Shown here in pieces: positions 1 through 12,287 of a stretch of DNA of 64,000 nt. The notes below the pieces were generated by a model. The model ran no database searches, had not been told where the DNA came from, and saw nothing but the letters and a program-made list of their open reading frames with translations. The DNA lies in the NCBI GenBank assembly GCA_964059195.1, contig CAXKWD010000006.1:132166539-132230538 (forward strand), given 5' to 3'. Made by a program: the position numbers and the translations under genes. Position 1 is the first letter of the stretch. The number at the start of each line of letters is the position of its first letter. This stretch comes from Ectobius pallidus (taxonomy: Eukaryota; Arthropoda; Insecta; Blattodea; Ectobiidae).

Positions 1-1240
1 CTGCATGTCTTTCTTTATGATTTATATTAGTACTACTTCATTCTTGAATATAAAAACCAACAGAAAATTTGTGATATCTCTCTAAGCTGTAAAACAACTT
101 TTTGTTCAATGTAATATAGATGAGTTCAACATAAAACTTAAGTCGGTAGGCTGAAGAAGGGGCGAGTTAATCAGGGAATCTAGTGCCTCCTACCACTTCT
201 CATTTTGTTATAGCAGCACGAGAAAAGAGAGTAATGAATGGTGGGTTATGTATCAGATGAAAACCACGAATACATGCCGAGACTCTATATTACTTTCTTT
301 ACCATAAGAGGTGGTAAAGATTGTGGTTGATTTCTTCCTCAAAGAGTTACATGCAACGGCCAATGGTGATGTGTGAGGTATCTAAGTTATTGTAGTTCAC
401 TTATATCTCACACCGTTACTGCTACTACAGGAAGTTATGAAGGACAATCGGTGTATTCACCTCTGGAAATGAAGTAGGCCTATATCGTACACATGACAAA
501 CTTTCTCGACTCGTAGATTACTGTTAGCATTAAACAAAAGCTGTATATCAACGTCGAAAAATTCTCAAGTCAATTCCGGGACACTTTTCCCAATGACATG
601 TTTTAATTTATTTTTGAATCCAATGCACCACTGTCAAGAATATTACTGATCCTTCCTACACAATATTATTCCTTAGATTATGTTTCCCAATGAAGAATTA
701 TTTTAAAACTTCAGTGAATACAAGATGAAACTGTGGCCTACAATTCTTAAATAATAGATTACTCCGTTATAATATTTTGTTGTGAATATATTCCTAAGAC
801 AATCGCTATACATTCATTCTACTTTTGTTACTATTGTTTTACATATTTACTTTCCTTAGATATTTTTTACAGAGAATTTCAAGATAAGTAACTTATGGAA
901 ATAATGGATAGAGAGCAAATATGCAATTTCTGTGATAATGAATAAATTATATATATAGTATAATATACATAGTTATACGTAGTTCAGTACTATAAGAAGA
1001 GTAACCCGTGAAAGCTTATTTTTTGGTGTAAACATGGATTTAACGAAAACTTCGCAAAACTGGTTTCGAAATAAAACATAGGGAACAATGTGCGATCGGG
1101 CAAACCCCTTTAGAAATTGCGCTATGGAAAAAACTGTTTGGGAAAAGTGAACATGATCATCTCAAGTTGTATGATTGATATGTTCTTTCTCTTCAGTGCA
1201 TAATTTTGCTGAGCAACATAAACCAGGCGAAAATATATTA
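1..1240. other. AT-rich non-coding stretch
   Basis: I see no supported gene, SINE head or terminal inverted repeat here. The octamer TAGGCCTA occurs at 475-482. The stretch ends at the 8-bp target duplication of the hAT-type element that follows. Confidence 0.5.
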
Positions 1241-2070
1241 ATAATGAGTAGTGCAAGGCGTTTGATGATTTTATCTTTTTATATAAAGATTTAAAGATAG
1301 CTCGAATATATGCAGCGTTTCATGAATTAATTTATTAAATAAGGGCAATTTCTTTGGCATTATTTTGCATTTTTCATAGTTTTCAAAACATAGATAGGTC
1401 TTTTTTTGGCATTTTAAGGTCATTATCAGAAATTTTATAGTTTTTTTTTTATTAAAGTAGTACATTACGTTATATTTAGAATTTTTCATTCTTATTTCCG
1501 TTTTAATGCTTGTCTATTATAATTTTATAAGCAAATAACGTCCACGGGAAACAAAACAGACTTGCAGCATAACTACTACTTCCAGTGGAGGCACAAATCA
1601 AACTTCAGACAATAAACATTCGTTCTCATTTGAGAATCTCCGCAAAGTGTTTATCCTCCATTTCAATTTAAACTTATAATAAACAGTCAGTTTAATTTGT
1701 GTTCTAGCAATAAAGAAGTAAATATTTTGAATGGCACATAATACCAGAGGCAATTTAATGGTAATGCCAGTTCTGAAATAATAGTTTTTTCACAAAGAGT
1801 GTCAAATTGCATTAATTTACTTCGTTAGTAACAAAATAAGCAGCAAAATCTCACGTTATAATTTTGATATAATACACTGCCATCCATTAAATTGCTCTCT
1901 AAAATCAACTCGATACTTCTAAAGAAACTAATTACAAGAAATAGTGGATAATTTATTGGTCTTTTTTCAAAGCTGTATCATTTTTTTTACTTCTGGGGTC
2001 ATAAATGCATTTTTATTTTGAACTTTTTTCGCTGTTTTTTGGGTATAAAACGCCTTGCCCTAATAATGAG
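1241..2070 (-). mobile_element. hAT-type non-autonomous element, family B, copy 1, with target duplications
   Basis: The element spans 1249-2062 (814 bp). Its left end reads TAGTGCAAGGCGTTTGA and the reverse complement of its right end reads TAGGGCAAGGCGTTTT, giving a terminal inverted repeat of about 15 bp with one early mismatch. It is flanked by a perfect 8-bp direct repeat, ATAATGAG, at 1241-1248 and 2063-2070. An 8-bp duplication with TAG-starting ends fits the hAT superfamily. The interior is AT-rich and shows no recognisable transposase; the small minus-strand frame at 1271-1489 lies inside and looks like chance. A diverged second copy lies in the opposite orientation at 30001-30665. 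Strand is only relative to that copy. Confidence 0.85.
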
Positions 2071-2816
2071 TATTGATATGTGTTTCTTTCACTTAAGCAA
2101 GTCCCTGTCGCTACGCCTTATTGCAGAAGTAACTTCTCACACATAATAAGCCCTATTTATAATAATCCAGAATTAGTTTTACAACTATTCCCAAATTCAT
2201 TATTACTGCATTGTATGTAAGCTTTGTTATGAACCTTTAAATGCATAATGTGTCCTATGTGAACATTAGATTGTGATAGATTTATAAAAATTATGTAAAA
2301 GAAACGTAAAAGATGTAAATTTCAGTTAAAATTACAGAATAAAGTGTAATAAATAAATTACGGGCCCAGAATGTTAACTGTTTTCTTCGCAGTCCGGCAT
2401 GGGTTTATATATTGTATGAGAAATTGAGGTACATGAATTTTTATGTAACTATTGTCGGGAGGCCTTTGCCCCTATGGGATTAATGAGGCTTATTTATTTA
2501 TTTGTTTATTTATTTATTTATATGTGTTTAAACAGAATTGTTTGAATGTAGTAAAGTAGAAACACTACAATAATTTCATGTTTTCTTTTAGGGTACTCTT
2601 GCATCCCAGCTTGTATTCCATTGTATAACTTTGATTCCCGGTAAGACGAAGGTAAAGTTGCAAACTTTCAAAATCCTAATTTCGCACTTCTCCAGCACTA
2701 TGCTACTCCTATACTCTGCGTGAAAAGAATAACAAATGTAGGAGTTTCACGAAATTGATGAAACCAAAATAATAGCAGGAAAGAGTTTGGAGGTGGCAAG
2801 CATTTTTGTATAATCT
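2071..2816. other. Non-coding stretch with a (TTTA)n tract
   Basis: No gene is supported. Around 2455-2522 a short GC-richer piece (GGAGGCCTTTGCCCCTATGG) runs straight into an imperfect (TTTA)n array. This looks like the 3' end of a retroelement with a simple-repeat tail, but no coding remnant is visible upstream, so family and orientation are open. Confidence 0.4.
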
Positions 2817-3240
2817 GTGGCTGGTGCTGTGAAGGAGAGCAAAAGAATAGAAGTAGGAAAAAGAAATAAAGTGAGAGAAACAAAAGAAGGGCTGGCGAGA
2901 GAACAGTTTTATGAGAAATGCTGTTGTAATGTTGATAGTGTGTGGAAAACTTTTGTCAGAATTTACGGCCGCAATCGTCGGGCAGTGGCTGCAACTGTGG
3001 ACAGCAAGAGCAAGCAGAAGTCCGGCAGGTTTTATTGCTACCAGTTATCCCATTGGCCACAGATCGCCATGACAACCTCTCACCCTCTACCCCTGATGGA
3101 TAGTCCACTTCTTCGACTCTTCTAACTGAATATAAGACAAAGGACTGGGAGAACTTCGGCGGATATTGCTGAAAAGGTTGAAGAAGGGGATAAAGAGTTA
3201 TACAGTTCGAGAGGATGAGATTTCCTTTGGAGGTAAGTGA
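2817..3240 (+). other. Unrecognised 102-codon frame with a nearby splice-donor-like site
   Basis: An open frame runs from 2817 to 3125. It is basic at its N-terminal half (lysine- and arginine-rich) and has no domain I recognise. The base composition is less AT-rich than the surroundings. After the frame closes, CTTTGGAGGTAAGTGAAAG near 3223-3241 is a good match to a 5' splice site. The patch could be a non-coding or 5' UTR exon, or part of an unlisted repeat. Nothing here proves expression, and I would not assign a product. Confidence 0.2.
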
Positions 3241-3780
3241 AAGAGGACTGTTTGTTAGACACGTGGTCTAATGTTTTATTTCCTCATAACCATAATTTGG
3301 CCTGGCAAAGACATTCTTTTCTTAAGTGAGGAATCATATCGTCAATAATTATTAGGTCTGTTATGTTTTATGATCCAAAATACTTTCTGTAAACAACATA
3401 TTTCTAAGAGTGTTATCAAATAGGCTATGGCTATGATAAGAGAAAATAATCAATAAGGTTACATTCAAATAGTAATTAAGTCATTACCGATGCTCACTAT
3501 AGGCTTTCATCTAAACCTGTACATTATGTTGCACTAACGTATGTCAAAAATAATTTGCATTAATATGGCAATAATTAGAAACTGAAATATTCAAGTACCT
3601 ACCAAAGTGAAAACTGTCTGAAGCTATCAGCAATAATTAAGTAATTTTAAAAAATGTCATTATTTTTCCAACAGACATTTTAAAATGAACAGTAAGGCTT
3701 TTAAAAACATTATATCTAAATGACTACTGCAAAAGGATTTTGTAATATTGACAATTATATTTTTCATGCTGACAATGTTT
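3241..3780. other. AT-rich non-coding stretch
   Basis: No gene, inverted repeat or SINE head seen. It leads into the left end of dispersed repeat F. Confidence 0.45.
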
Positions 3781-4490
3781 CTTCCTCTGCTGGTACTTTA
3801 GGTAGAGGAAGTATTGTTTTCGATCCCCAAATCCGAAGTTGAGTTTTTAACATAAATACACAATCTTGGGTCCCATTAATCAAAAAATACTATTTTAAGA
3901 AACGTGTCTGTATGTGTGTGTCTGCGAACAGCCTAGCTCCAGAACGAAAGAATTATATGAAAACAAAATGTTGTATTTGGATTAGGTACCTTCTGGATAT
4001 GTGACAGGAAGATTGGCGACGATTTTCTCTTATTTTTAAGGAGACTTAACATGTAGAAAATTTCGTTTGTCGCGATTTTCTCGAAAAGAGCTCAAACGAT
4101 TTTCTTTAAATTTTATATGTGGGAAGCTTATACTAAGAGATAAAACCTTTGTTTAATTTTTTGTCGAAAAAATTCTCTGAAGGGTAGTTATAGGCCACCC
4201 ACTCCGAATAAGCACTGTTTGCAATATAGCCTCTTGTTCTATATCAGAATGTGAAGTGAGAAAAATATATTTTCCATGTTTAAAGTAAATAAAGTTAGGA
4301 GAATGCAGATTTTATTTGAGTTGGATTGTTTATGTGTATTGGGTTGGGGATGCGTGATATGTTAACAACATTTTCTTCATTTTTATAACCAATTTAAATG
4401 AAGAGAATGTCATTCATAATAGCCTATGAGACTAACTATTATTTGGGTAGAGGAAGTTATGTGAATTTCACATAAGATTTTAACTGTGTT
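3781..4490 (+). repeat. Dispersed repeat F, copy 1 (carries an empty hAT site)
   Basis: This ~700-bp repeat begins with CTTCCTCTGCTGGTAC and a second GGTAGAGGAAGT, and ends with TTTGGGTAGAGGAAG followed by TTATGTGAATTTCACATAAG. It aligns over its whole length with the reverse complement of 26826-28500 once a hAT insertion there is removed. At 4181-4202 the sequence GAAGGGTAGTTATAGGCCAC is the uninterrupted version of that hAT insertion site. No coding capacity is seen. The near-palindromic GGTAGAGGAAG/CTTCCTCTACC ends hint at a DNA element, but I cannot define a target duplication. Confidence 0.75.
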
Positions 4491-5968
4491 TTTCATGTGA
4501 CTTATTATTCAAGAGTTGACATTCTCGTTGTTAAAGGAAAATAATCAATAGATTATCAATATAAAAATTGATGGGTTTAGGGTAGGCATTTAAATGCCTA
4601 TATATTTAACAATGACGTAGTCAATGTAACTGGCTAAAAATGAAAAGTACTCATATTCTGCAGGCCTCCTACTTAGGTCTATAAAAATATCCTATCATAA
4701 AATTAATAAAATTGAAGTGGGTCTAAGTTATATGTACGATTTATTTTCTTAGCCTTGGAAGTCTAAACGAATAGCCTGGCCAATAATTATTTATTCAGTT
4801 CATAATTGTGGCGGTGTAAGGAGGATATAATATCTATAATTTTGTAAGATCCCTGAATCTGTTTAAAACTAAAGGATGTATATTAATTTTTTATTGTTAC
4901 ATACCGAATTATTTCATCATCGTAAAACCCTCAGGAATAATATAAATCTTAAGACGTTAGTTCGTGCAACATATTTTAATGATCAAGGCTATTTAAAGAA
5001 AATGTTGAAGCATTCTGATATTGTTCTATACGAACTAGTCTAATAGGTTTGCAAGGAGAAATGCTTGAGATAGCCTATTTATGTTTCAAGTACTTTTATG
5101 GTCACCAATTCTAAAATACTTGAGTACAAAAATTACGTAATTTGTTTTGGTAAACATTCTTCGCCTAGGTAAAAATATTTTTTCTTTAATTTTTGTGGCT
5201 ATAAAGCTGGGGAACTCCTCTGTGTTCTTATTTTAGTTAATAAGATTTTTTGGGGATAGGGTATCAGTTTCATGAGAACAACAAGAAACTACCCCAGAGA
5301 AAGTGCATTCTGTACAATAGATGCAATCCATCATTCGTCATTAGGAATAGGCCTATGGAATGCAATAATATGAATAAGCAAGACAACGCAACTATCCTAC
5401 TTATGTCTTTATAGCCTATTCAGAACAAATCCACATCCCATCGTAAGGTCAAGTTCATTCTTATATTTCCGCTACAAGAGGTTCCCATTTCTGATTGGTT
5501 TATCTGTTAAGGTTGCCAGATCTGCGGTCGCCGCCCGGAGTGCCCGGTTTTATGAATCCATCTGCAGCCAGGAGGAAACTCTTGCCCGGGGAAATTCAAT
5601 TTAGTAATAAAGTAAAAATTAAATCTTCTCATCGGTTATGATAATAATATCTGTCCACTTTCAATATTAGAGGTTAGAACCGATTATTTGCTGATAATAT
5701 AAATAATAACTAAATAATAGACATCAATATAAATATCCCATCTGGGAACTCTAATGTCTGTAGGCCTAACCTCTCTTTCCTTTTAAACGCTTTTTAAGTC
5801 TATTGAATACTTTTACGGCGATGGATAGTAAATACTGCATTCCTAACCGGATATGAAATATTTTCAAAGACTGAAAATGTAAAATTAAACTAGCGTATAT
5901 GATTACATTCCAAGTCCACAATAATAAATATATCCTATATCCTTTGATACAATTCCTTTATTGCAACC
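4491..5968. other. AT-rich non-coding stretch
   Basis: No supported gene. TAGGCCTA occurs near 5348 and 5760. A short GC-richer patch at about 5520-5600 has no recognised identity. Confidence 0.45.
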
Positions 5969-6165
5969 AATGGTCATAGTACGATGAATGGAGCTGTGGT
6001 GGAATGATACATGGCAGAGGAAACATGAGCACCCCGAGAAAACCTACCCGGCCCCATTTTGTCCACCACAAATTCCACATAGATCCACCGAGATTACATC
6101 CCGGGTCCCAGCGGTCAAAGGCGAGCGTTCTAACTACTCAGCCATGGGGGAAGCCCTAGAGACTG
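5969..6165 (-). repeat. tRNA-derived SINE, copy 1
   Basis: Read on the minus strand, the head at about 6155-6085 contains TGGCTGAGTAGTTAGA, which resembles a pol III A box. It is followed by a weaker B-box region around GACCCGGGATG, the arrangement of a tRNA-derived SINE. The body (5969-6080) is shared with 42997-43098: both carry GATGAATGGAGC, GTGGAATGAT, GAGAAAACCT and CACCACAAATTC-type blocks in the same order. The 60-80-codon plus-strand frame across it is not a gene. Confidence 0.65.
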
Positions 6166-7700
6166 ATATACTGACGCAATGTTTTGTAGGTAGGAAAATG
6201 CAGGTATGTTAGGTTACCGGCACTGAGTGAAGGGAATTCGAGTTTCTACCGTGATAGCATGAACGAGCAAGGATAAAAAAAAAAACACTATCGTAGAAAA
6301 AATAAATAAAATTTTCGTAACTGAAGGACTTTATAAATGATGTACTAAAATATCTTCTTTTTTATACACCTTGCTTTTTATAAACAGTCCCATACATTTA
6401 TTTCTATTATTTCTACTCGACATCCTTTCAGAGAGTGCTTGACATTGGGGTCACGTGCCTTAATTACGTATAAACTCGGGAATAGGAGGAAAAACTGGAG
6501 AGAAGAGACAGAGAGCAGAGGAAAAAGAGAGAACGAGGGAGAGAGTAATATCTCGTTTTTCTAACTGGCTGGATCTCTTTTGTTGTTCTGTTAGAGAGTA
6601 GCTCCCCAATGCATTTAACTATGTACACAAAGTGACGTAGTTCACCAGCTAGGAGGAGGGGGTTTATTTTTTCGAGTGGTCTTGTATATGTACTAAGTCT
6701 ATTGCATATATATGGACGTCTGTGAAGTGGTTTGTTGAACAAGTTAAATCAGTCTGCGGCGGGATGCCAATCTTGGATTACGCATCGTTAGACTCTTTCA
6801 ATAAGAGAAAGTAGGTACCTAAAATTGTGCATCTCAAAACTACAGGTTTTTGTATAAAAGCTTGTATATACGCCTGCATGAAAAACTTTACAGGCAAAAG
6901 GTGGATAGCTAACTCTCTCTGCTTGAAAAATACAGATATTTTTTTGTTATAAACTTTTCTATATGATGGAATCGACCTGGGAATAGAAAAATCTTGGTAT
7001 TCATACCAAAGCTTGCACTGATTAAAACGAGAAGAAAAGCAAGCTCAAACAAATAGATCTCGAGTAAGGCAGATGAAATTCTTTACTTTTAAAAGCAATG
7101 CATTTTCTCTTACAATCAGACCAGCTACTTCACGAATGATACAATAGAGATATTATTTGTGTGGCAGAATGCAAGCTCATTGAATTAGCAAGTATAAGCA
7201 TAGCACTCGACATGGAATTCAAAATAAATTATATAAGTTATAAATATCAGTATTAGTGTAATATACTGTAACAAACTTAAAATTTGGCCGTAAGTTGATA
7301 AATTGTGTTTGGGGCGTAGGCTATTAAATTAGTACTCAACGTTTACAATTCATGTATCTCATCAGTGGAATAATAATAGTTATTTATTATTCAAGTGGTA
7401 AAAGAGAGATTTTATTTTGCAAATAGGTTATGTTTGCAAAACTAACCCATAAGGGAAATCCTAAGAGCAAAATAAAATCATTTTATTATGTGTAAGTCAT
7501 CATAACTATTTCTTACACAAAGACTTAGGCCTATGCGGTTCTTTAGTTCCTCTGAGAGATCCCATTCGTCGATTATGTTAGTAGCGAAAAACTTTCTTTA
7601 GTTTCATTGGTTTCCAGACTATTTTAATCATCTTTGATAGTCTATTATTACAAAGCACTTATAATCATTACTAGTTTTTAAGGGTTGTTTAAAGGTCTAT
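6166..7700. other. Non-coding stretch
   Basis: No supported gene. A purine-rich block at 6480-6550 (GAGAGA/GGAGGA-type) produces a spurious minus-strand serine/leucine-rich frame. TAGGCCTA occurs near 7526. Confidence 0.4.
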
Positions 7701-7711
7701 TTACTACACCA

Positions 7712-7925
7712 ATGTAATGAGTTCGTATTGTCTTGGAGGTTGCCACGGTTTTGGGTTGGTCACCCATGCAGGGAGGCCTTGTATGGTCAGAAAAATATGT
7801 CTGTGATTCAAATGTAATCCCTCTCCCGACAGGTCGCGTCCTGTAAGGCGTGAGCGGCATGACCGTATAACTTCCCTACAATGGAAGAGGTTAAAGCAAG
7901 AGAAAGAAGTTATATACTGGGTAAG
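7712..7925 (+). repeat. SINE family 3, 5'-truncated copy
   Basis: The segment aligns with the 3' two-thirds of the SINEs at 55103-55463 and 56475-56880. Shared landmarks in order are TTGTCTTGGAGGT, TGTATGGTCAGAAAAATATG, a CCTCT..CCGACAGGTCGCGTCCTG block, GGCGTGAGCGGC and CTTCCCTACAATGGAAGAGG. The tRNA-like head present in the other copies is missing. The small minus-strand frame here is not real. Confidence 0.75.
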
Positions 7926-8689
7926 TGTTACATGTGCTTACCCCATAAATGGCCTCCATCATAAAAGTTGTAGGAACTTTATAAAACTACGTGTTTTCAA
8001 AATCGCTAAATAAATAGCAAAACAGACAAAAAACTTGAGATTAAAAATATAAAAATCCATTGCTTGCAACATCGTTCTAAATATGTTTTCTTGCATGTAG
8101 AATTAAAATAGTGTTTAATGAACCATGCAATTAAAATCATGCTTAGTATACATATTCTTTACCTGTATTCGGTGAGAGAATTGCTGGTCTTCTGGTGTTC
8201 AATGGCCTCGGTCTACACCAAGACCGCTCTTCACCTCTAAAAAGAGGCCCCTATTTACGCTCCTTTCTAAGTACTACTTTCGTTAATACCTTGAGGTGTC
8301 CAGCAGTATTAGAAATGGAGCATACACAGATTACACTTCAAAATTCCATGCCAAAGCACAGAATTATGAAGTGAAAGTCTGAATCTCCGTGTTGTCTTCC
8401 TCAGCTTGTTCTTGATTTAGAAAAGTGTTTTTCTTGATGTCACAAACACTAAATAAAATCACAAATACTTTCTTCTAGTCTTCTTGTTTCTTGATATAGG
8501 AAAGTTTGTACACACGTCACTATTATACACCGATAAACACCGAAAAAGTAAAACTCGACATCAATGCTGGGTACTCCATGATGGCTTCGACAATAAGTTA
8601 TCTGCAATTAGAGAAATATGTTGTATATATCAACTGTATACCCAAAGCAAAAGAGATTAACCAGTAAAAATTAAATCCCTTTCCCCCAA
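7926..8689. other. Non-coding stretch
   Basis: No gene is supported. A small inverted pair, CGGTCT...AGACCG, sits at 8208-8226 and may belong to an unrecognised repeat. Confidence 0.4.
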
Positions 8690-9292
8690 GAAAGAAGGAA
8701 AGAACAAAGGTCTAGTTTTAAAAGAAATCAGATAAACATCATCCAGCACCAGCAGAACTATACAGATTTTTGATAAATTATCTTGACAATCACACACTCA
8801 CATGAAAGTAAAAATAAAAAGCCAATTTGGCCGGCTATGGGATTTGAACCAGCGATCTCCAGAATGCGACTCCTTTGACGTTACCACCTCGCCCACTTTG
8901 ATCAGTTGAACGGTTTACTTATGTGAAGGAATAGTGTTATTTGTCAAATCTAAATGCATGCGACTTCCAAAGCCGTATATGAACACTCTAAAGCAATATG
9001 TTGTCATGATAGGCCTAACTGATTTATATATGATAAATTATTTCTAATATATTACCATAAAATAGGCACTTTACTCCGGTACTGGTCAACCGATTTACTC
9101 CAGTATCAATAAGGTTAGGCTTCTTCCCATGGACGTTATAAATGCGTATACAATGCTTCATGAAAATCCGATCAAGGATATTTGAGTTATCGAGCGTACA
9201 GAGCTACAGACATACGGACGGATGGGCAGACAGACGGACAGACATTTTCCCGTTCCCCACAAATCTTCTAAAGTACCATTCTGGCACTTCAT
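8690..9292 (-). repeat. Dispersed repeat P, copy 1 (with tRNA-like segment)
   Basis: This is the reverse complement of the element at 9462-10160. From its 5' side (9292 leftwards) it carries AAGTGCCAGAATGGTACTTT, a GTCTGTCCG-rich tract, a conserved ATTTGAGTTATC...ATCGGATTTTCATGAAgc-type block, TATAACGTCCATGGGAAGAA, and ACCGGTACCGGAGTAA-like sequence. On the minus strand at about 8895-8825 a tRNA-like unit has an A box near GCGAGGTGGTAACG and a B box, TGGTTCAAATCCCA. It ends near the AAAACTAGACC-like 3' region. No coding capacity. Confidence 0.75.
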
Positions 9293-9461
9293 AAAAAAAA
9301 TGTTTCTTTTAATTGAGAATAATGTGTAAAATCGATGAGTGTAACGCGTGAATTCAAGTTACGGCTTTCGTATGCCGCAAGTCGAAAACGCGATTCAACT
9401 TCATTGGTTAAGATCAATGATGTTGTATATAAGTTATAAGGGTTTGTTTCAAGAATTGTTT

Positions 9462-10160
9462 ATTAAGTACCAGATTGGTACTTTCTGAGATTGTGTTTGT
9501 CCGTGAATCTGTACGCAAGATAACTCAAATACTCTTTATCGGATTTTCATGAAACTTGGCATACACATTTATAACGTCCATGGGAAGAAGCCTATTGATA
9601 TTGGACCAAATCAGTTGACCGGTACCGGAGTAATGTCCAATTAAGTGCCAATTTTATGGTAAAATATTAGAAAGAATTTATCAAATGCAAATCATTTATC
9701 ATGACAACATAGGCCTATTGTTTTACAGTGTTCATATAGGCTACGGCTTTGGAAATTGCAACACAGTTAGCTATGATAAATAATACCATTACTTCACATG
9801 TGTTTATCAAACTAATCCGTTAAACTGGCCGAGGTGGCCACGATGGTAACGCCTTGGACTCGCGTTCTAGAGGTCCAGCGTTCTAGTCGGCCATTCTGAT
9901 ATTTTTTGTATTTTTATGCTATTGTGCGATTGTCTAAATAGGCCTATCTCAAATCTGCGTAGTTCTGCTGATGCTGGACGATTTTAATATTACTTTTTTT
10001 AAACTAGACCGTTGCTTTTCCGTAAGCCCTGCTTAATGAATCAATCTGAAGCTTAACTCGGAAATCGATATTTAAAAAAAAAAACTTATTTTCTTCATAT
10101 CATAATTGCAATTATGACTGATTAAACAAAAGCATTCTGGCACTTTGTGACATCACTTTA
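9462..10160 (+). repeat. Dispersed repeat P, copy 2, inverted relative to copy 1
   Basis: It starts at ATTAAGTACCAGATTGGTAC and carries the same ordered blocks as copy 1: the GATAACTCAAATACTC region, CGGATTTTCATGAAACTTGG, CCATGGGAAGAAGCC, TTGACCGGTACCGGAGTAA, and the tRNA-like unit at 9828-9893 (CCGAGGTGG...TCGGCC ends). The right end ATTCTGGCACTTTGTGACATC mirrors the AGTxCCAGAAT start, so the ends are weakly inverted. Copies 3 and 4 are at 36325-36500 and 38643-39150. With copy 1 it forms an inverted pair separated by about 170 bp. Confidence 0.75.
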
Positions 10161-10175
10161 TCTGATTTTATTTTA

Positions 10176-10176
<1 letters not shown>

Positions 10177-10240
<64 letters not shown>
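10177..10240 (+). repeat. (TTA)n microsatellite
   Basis: About 21 uninterrupted ATT/TTA units. Read in one frame this gives a poly-tyrosine open frame, which is an artefact. It abuts the right end of repeat P copy 2. Confidence 0.95.
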
Positions 10241-10241
<1 letters not shown>

Positions 10242-10615
10242 CGGGTGTACATCTGCTACGCCACTAATTGAGAACTCTGGTCTTACATTTCATCTTCTTC
10301 ACCATCTTCAGTGTCTGCTGCAGTATCCGAACACCTGCAGCATTCTTGTGCTCCGTATACCCCCTCGGACCACCGGGTGAACAATATGCAGTTTTAATGG
10401 TCCTTAGCCCAACAAGACAGACACTGCCATAAAGTCCTCTGCTTTTTTTATTTCTGTACAACTAACTCGAGGAATAGGAGAGCTTTGGCTCTTCCTAATG
10501 CGAACACTGACCTCTACTATTAAACAGCTGCAACACAAATAAAGAAATCCTGCATCACTTTCATGTTTATTATTCCCGGTAAATCGACAACAACAGAGGT
10601 CATTTTATAGTGAAC
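10241..10615. other. Short non-coding gap
   Basis: Moderately GC-rich sequence with no recognised gene or repeat copy elsewhere in the window. Overlapping 65-77-codon frames on both strands look like chance. Confidence 0.4.
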
Positions 10616-12179
10616 TAGCATGTGCCCGCGGCTTCGCCCGCGATAATTATTTCAAAAATTAAAAATTAAGAGCATAATAGTTAAATCATTATATTTATTA
10701 ACACCTAAATCACGTGGACTACATACCACGATTAGATAGCGTCGCCTGGTAAAAGCGACCTCTGATTCGAGTTCCTTGGCCCAGAAAACCCCTGTACAGT
10801 GAGTTTCGTCCAAATCGAACAATGTTTGACCATATTTAGGCCTATATTGATTATCCCTCTTCCGTGTAGGTTGAAAATTTCATATGTCTTCGGGCCTTGA
10901 TATTCTAAACAAATGAATCGTCCAGGATGGACTTACAAAATCAAGCGATCGCCCGCGATAATTATTTCAAGAATTAAAAATTAAGAGCATAATAGTTAAA
11001 TCATTATTTTATTAACACCTAAATCACGTGAATTACATACCACGATTAGATATCGTTGCCTGGTAAAAGCTATCTCAGATTCGAGTTCCTTGGCCCAGAA
11101 AATCCCTGTATAGTGAGTTTCGTCCAAATCGAACGATGTTTAACCATATTTAGGTCTATGTTGATTATCCCTCTTCCGTGTAGGTTGAAAATTTCATATG
11201 TCTACGGGCCTTGACATTCTAAACAAATGAATCGACCAGCGTGGGCTTACAACATTCAAGCGATCGCGATGCTTTTATTTCCACTGTATGACAAAAATAG
11301 CCAAAGCCAACTGCAATTGATTTGACATTGAAATGTATTACTGAAATCTGATGCTTCGACAGCGCTAAAATCACGTTTTCTGCCAGTTTTTTACTCATAA
11401 CTCGCGAACGAAAGCTAAAATTAAAAATTCGGCTTCGAGGTGCATTCGCCCACCTTTCAGTCCATCTATCTTTAAATTTTCAGATCTTTGCGTTCAGTAG
11501 ATTTCGATGGGCATCGTGGACAGACAGACAAACAGCATGTGCCCGCATGTGCCCGCGGCTTCCCCCGCGATAATTATTTCAAATTATAATTATTAACACC
11601 TAAATCACGTGGAGTGCATTCCACGATTAGGTAGCGTCCCCTGGTAAAAGCGACCTCAGATTCGAGTTCCTTGGCCCAGAAAACCCCTGTATAGTGAGTT
11701 TCGTTCAAATCGAACAATGTTTGACCATATTTAGGGTTGATTATCCTTCTTCCGTGTAGGTTGAAAATGTCATATGTCTGTGGGCCTTGACACTCTAAAC
11801 AAATGAATCGTCTAGGATGGACTTACAAAATCAAGCGATCGCGTTGCTTTTATTTTCAAGGTAGGCTATGAGGTATGTTGACAAAAATAGCCAAAGCCAT
11901 CTGTAAGTTATTTGATATTGAAATTTATTACTGAAACTGATGCTTCTAAAACGCAAAAAAATGCACGTTTTCTGCCAGTTTTTCACTCATAACTCACGAA
12001 CGGAGGCGAAAATTAAAATTCCGGCTTCGAGGTGCACATTCCGACCCTTTAGTCCGCCTACTTATAAAATTTCAGATCTCTGCGTTGAGTAGATTTCGCT
12101 GGGCATCGCGGACAGACAGACGGAAGACAGACGGAAGACAGACAGACAGAGGACAGACACTTCCTTTTATTAATATAGA
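10616..12179 (+). repeat. Three head-to-tail copies of a GCGGCTTCGCCCGCG repeat
   Basis: Copies begin near 10616, 10950 and 11538. Each carries CCCGCGATAATTATTTCAA, TTATTAACACCTAAATCACG, GGTAAAAGC, ATTCGAGTTCCTTGGCCCAG and ATATGTC.xxGGGCCTTGA blocks. The second and third continue through TCACTCATAACTCGCGAACG-type sequence to a GACAGACA-rich tail, and the last ends TTTTATTAATATAGAT. Copy 1 (about 330 bp) lacks the downstream half. The layout suggests repeated insertion at, or unequal exchange between, copies. The family is common in insect genomes; I cannot assign it to a superfamily from this sequence. Related pieces occur at 41083-42676. Confidence 0.8.
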
Positions 12180-12287
12180 TTATGATCTTTGTGTAACTAT
12201 GATGTCCTCTGTTGTTGTGAACGGCTTGTTCATTTTTTACTGATGTTTAATTTTAATTATTAGCCCCTATGGTATTAACCTGGAGGT

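Noticed and set aside
10147..10380. A 77-codon frame with a long poly-tyrosine run
   Set aside because: It is the translation of a (TTA)n microsatellite.
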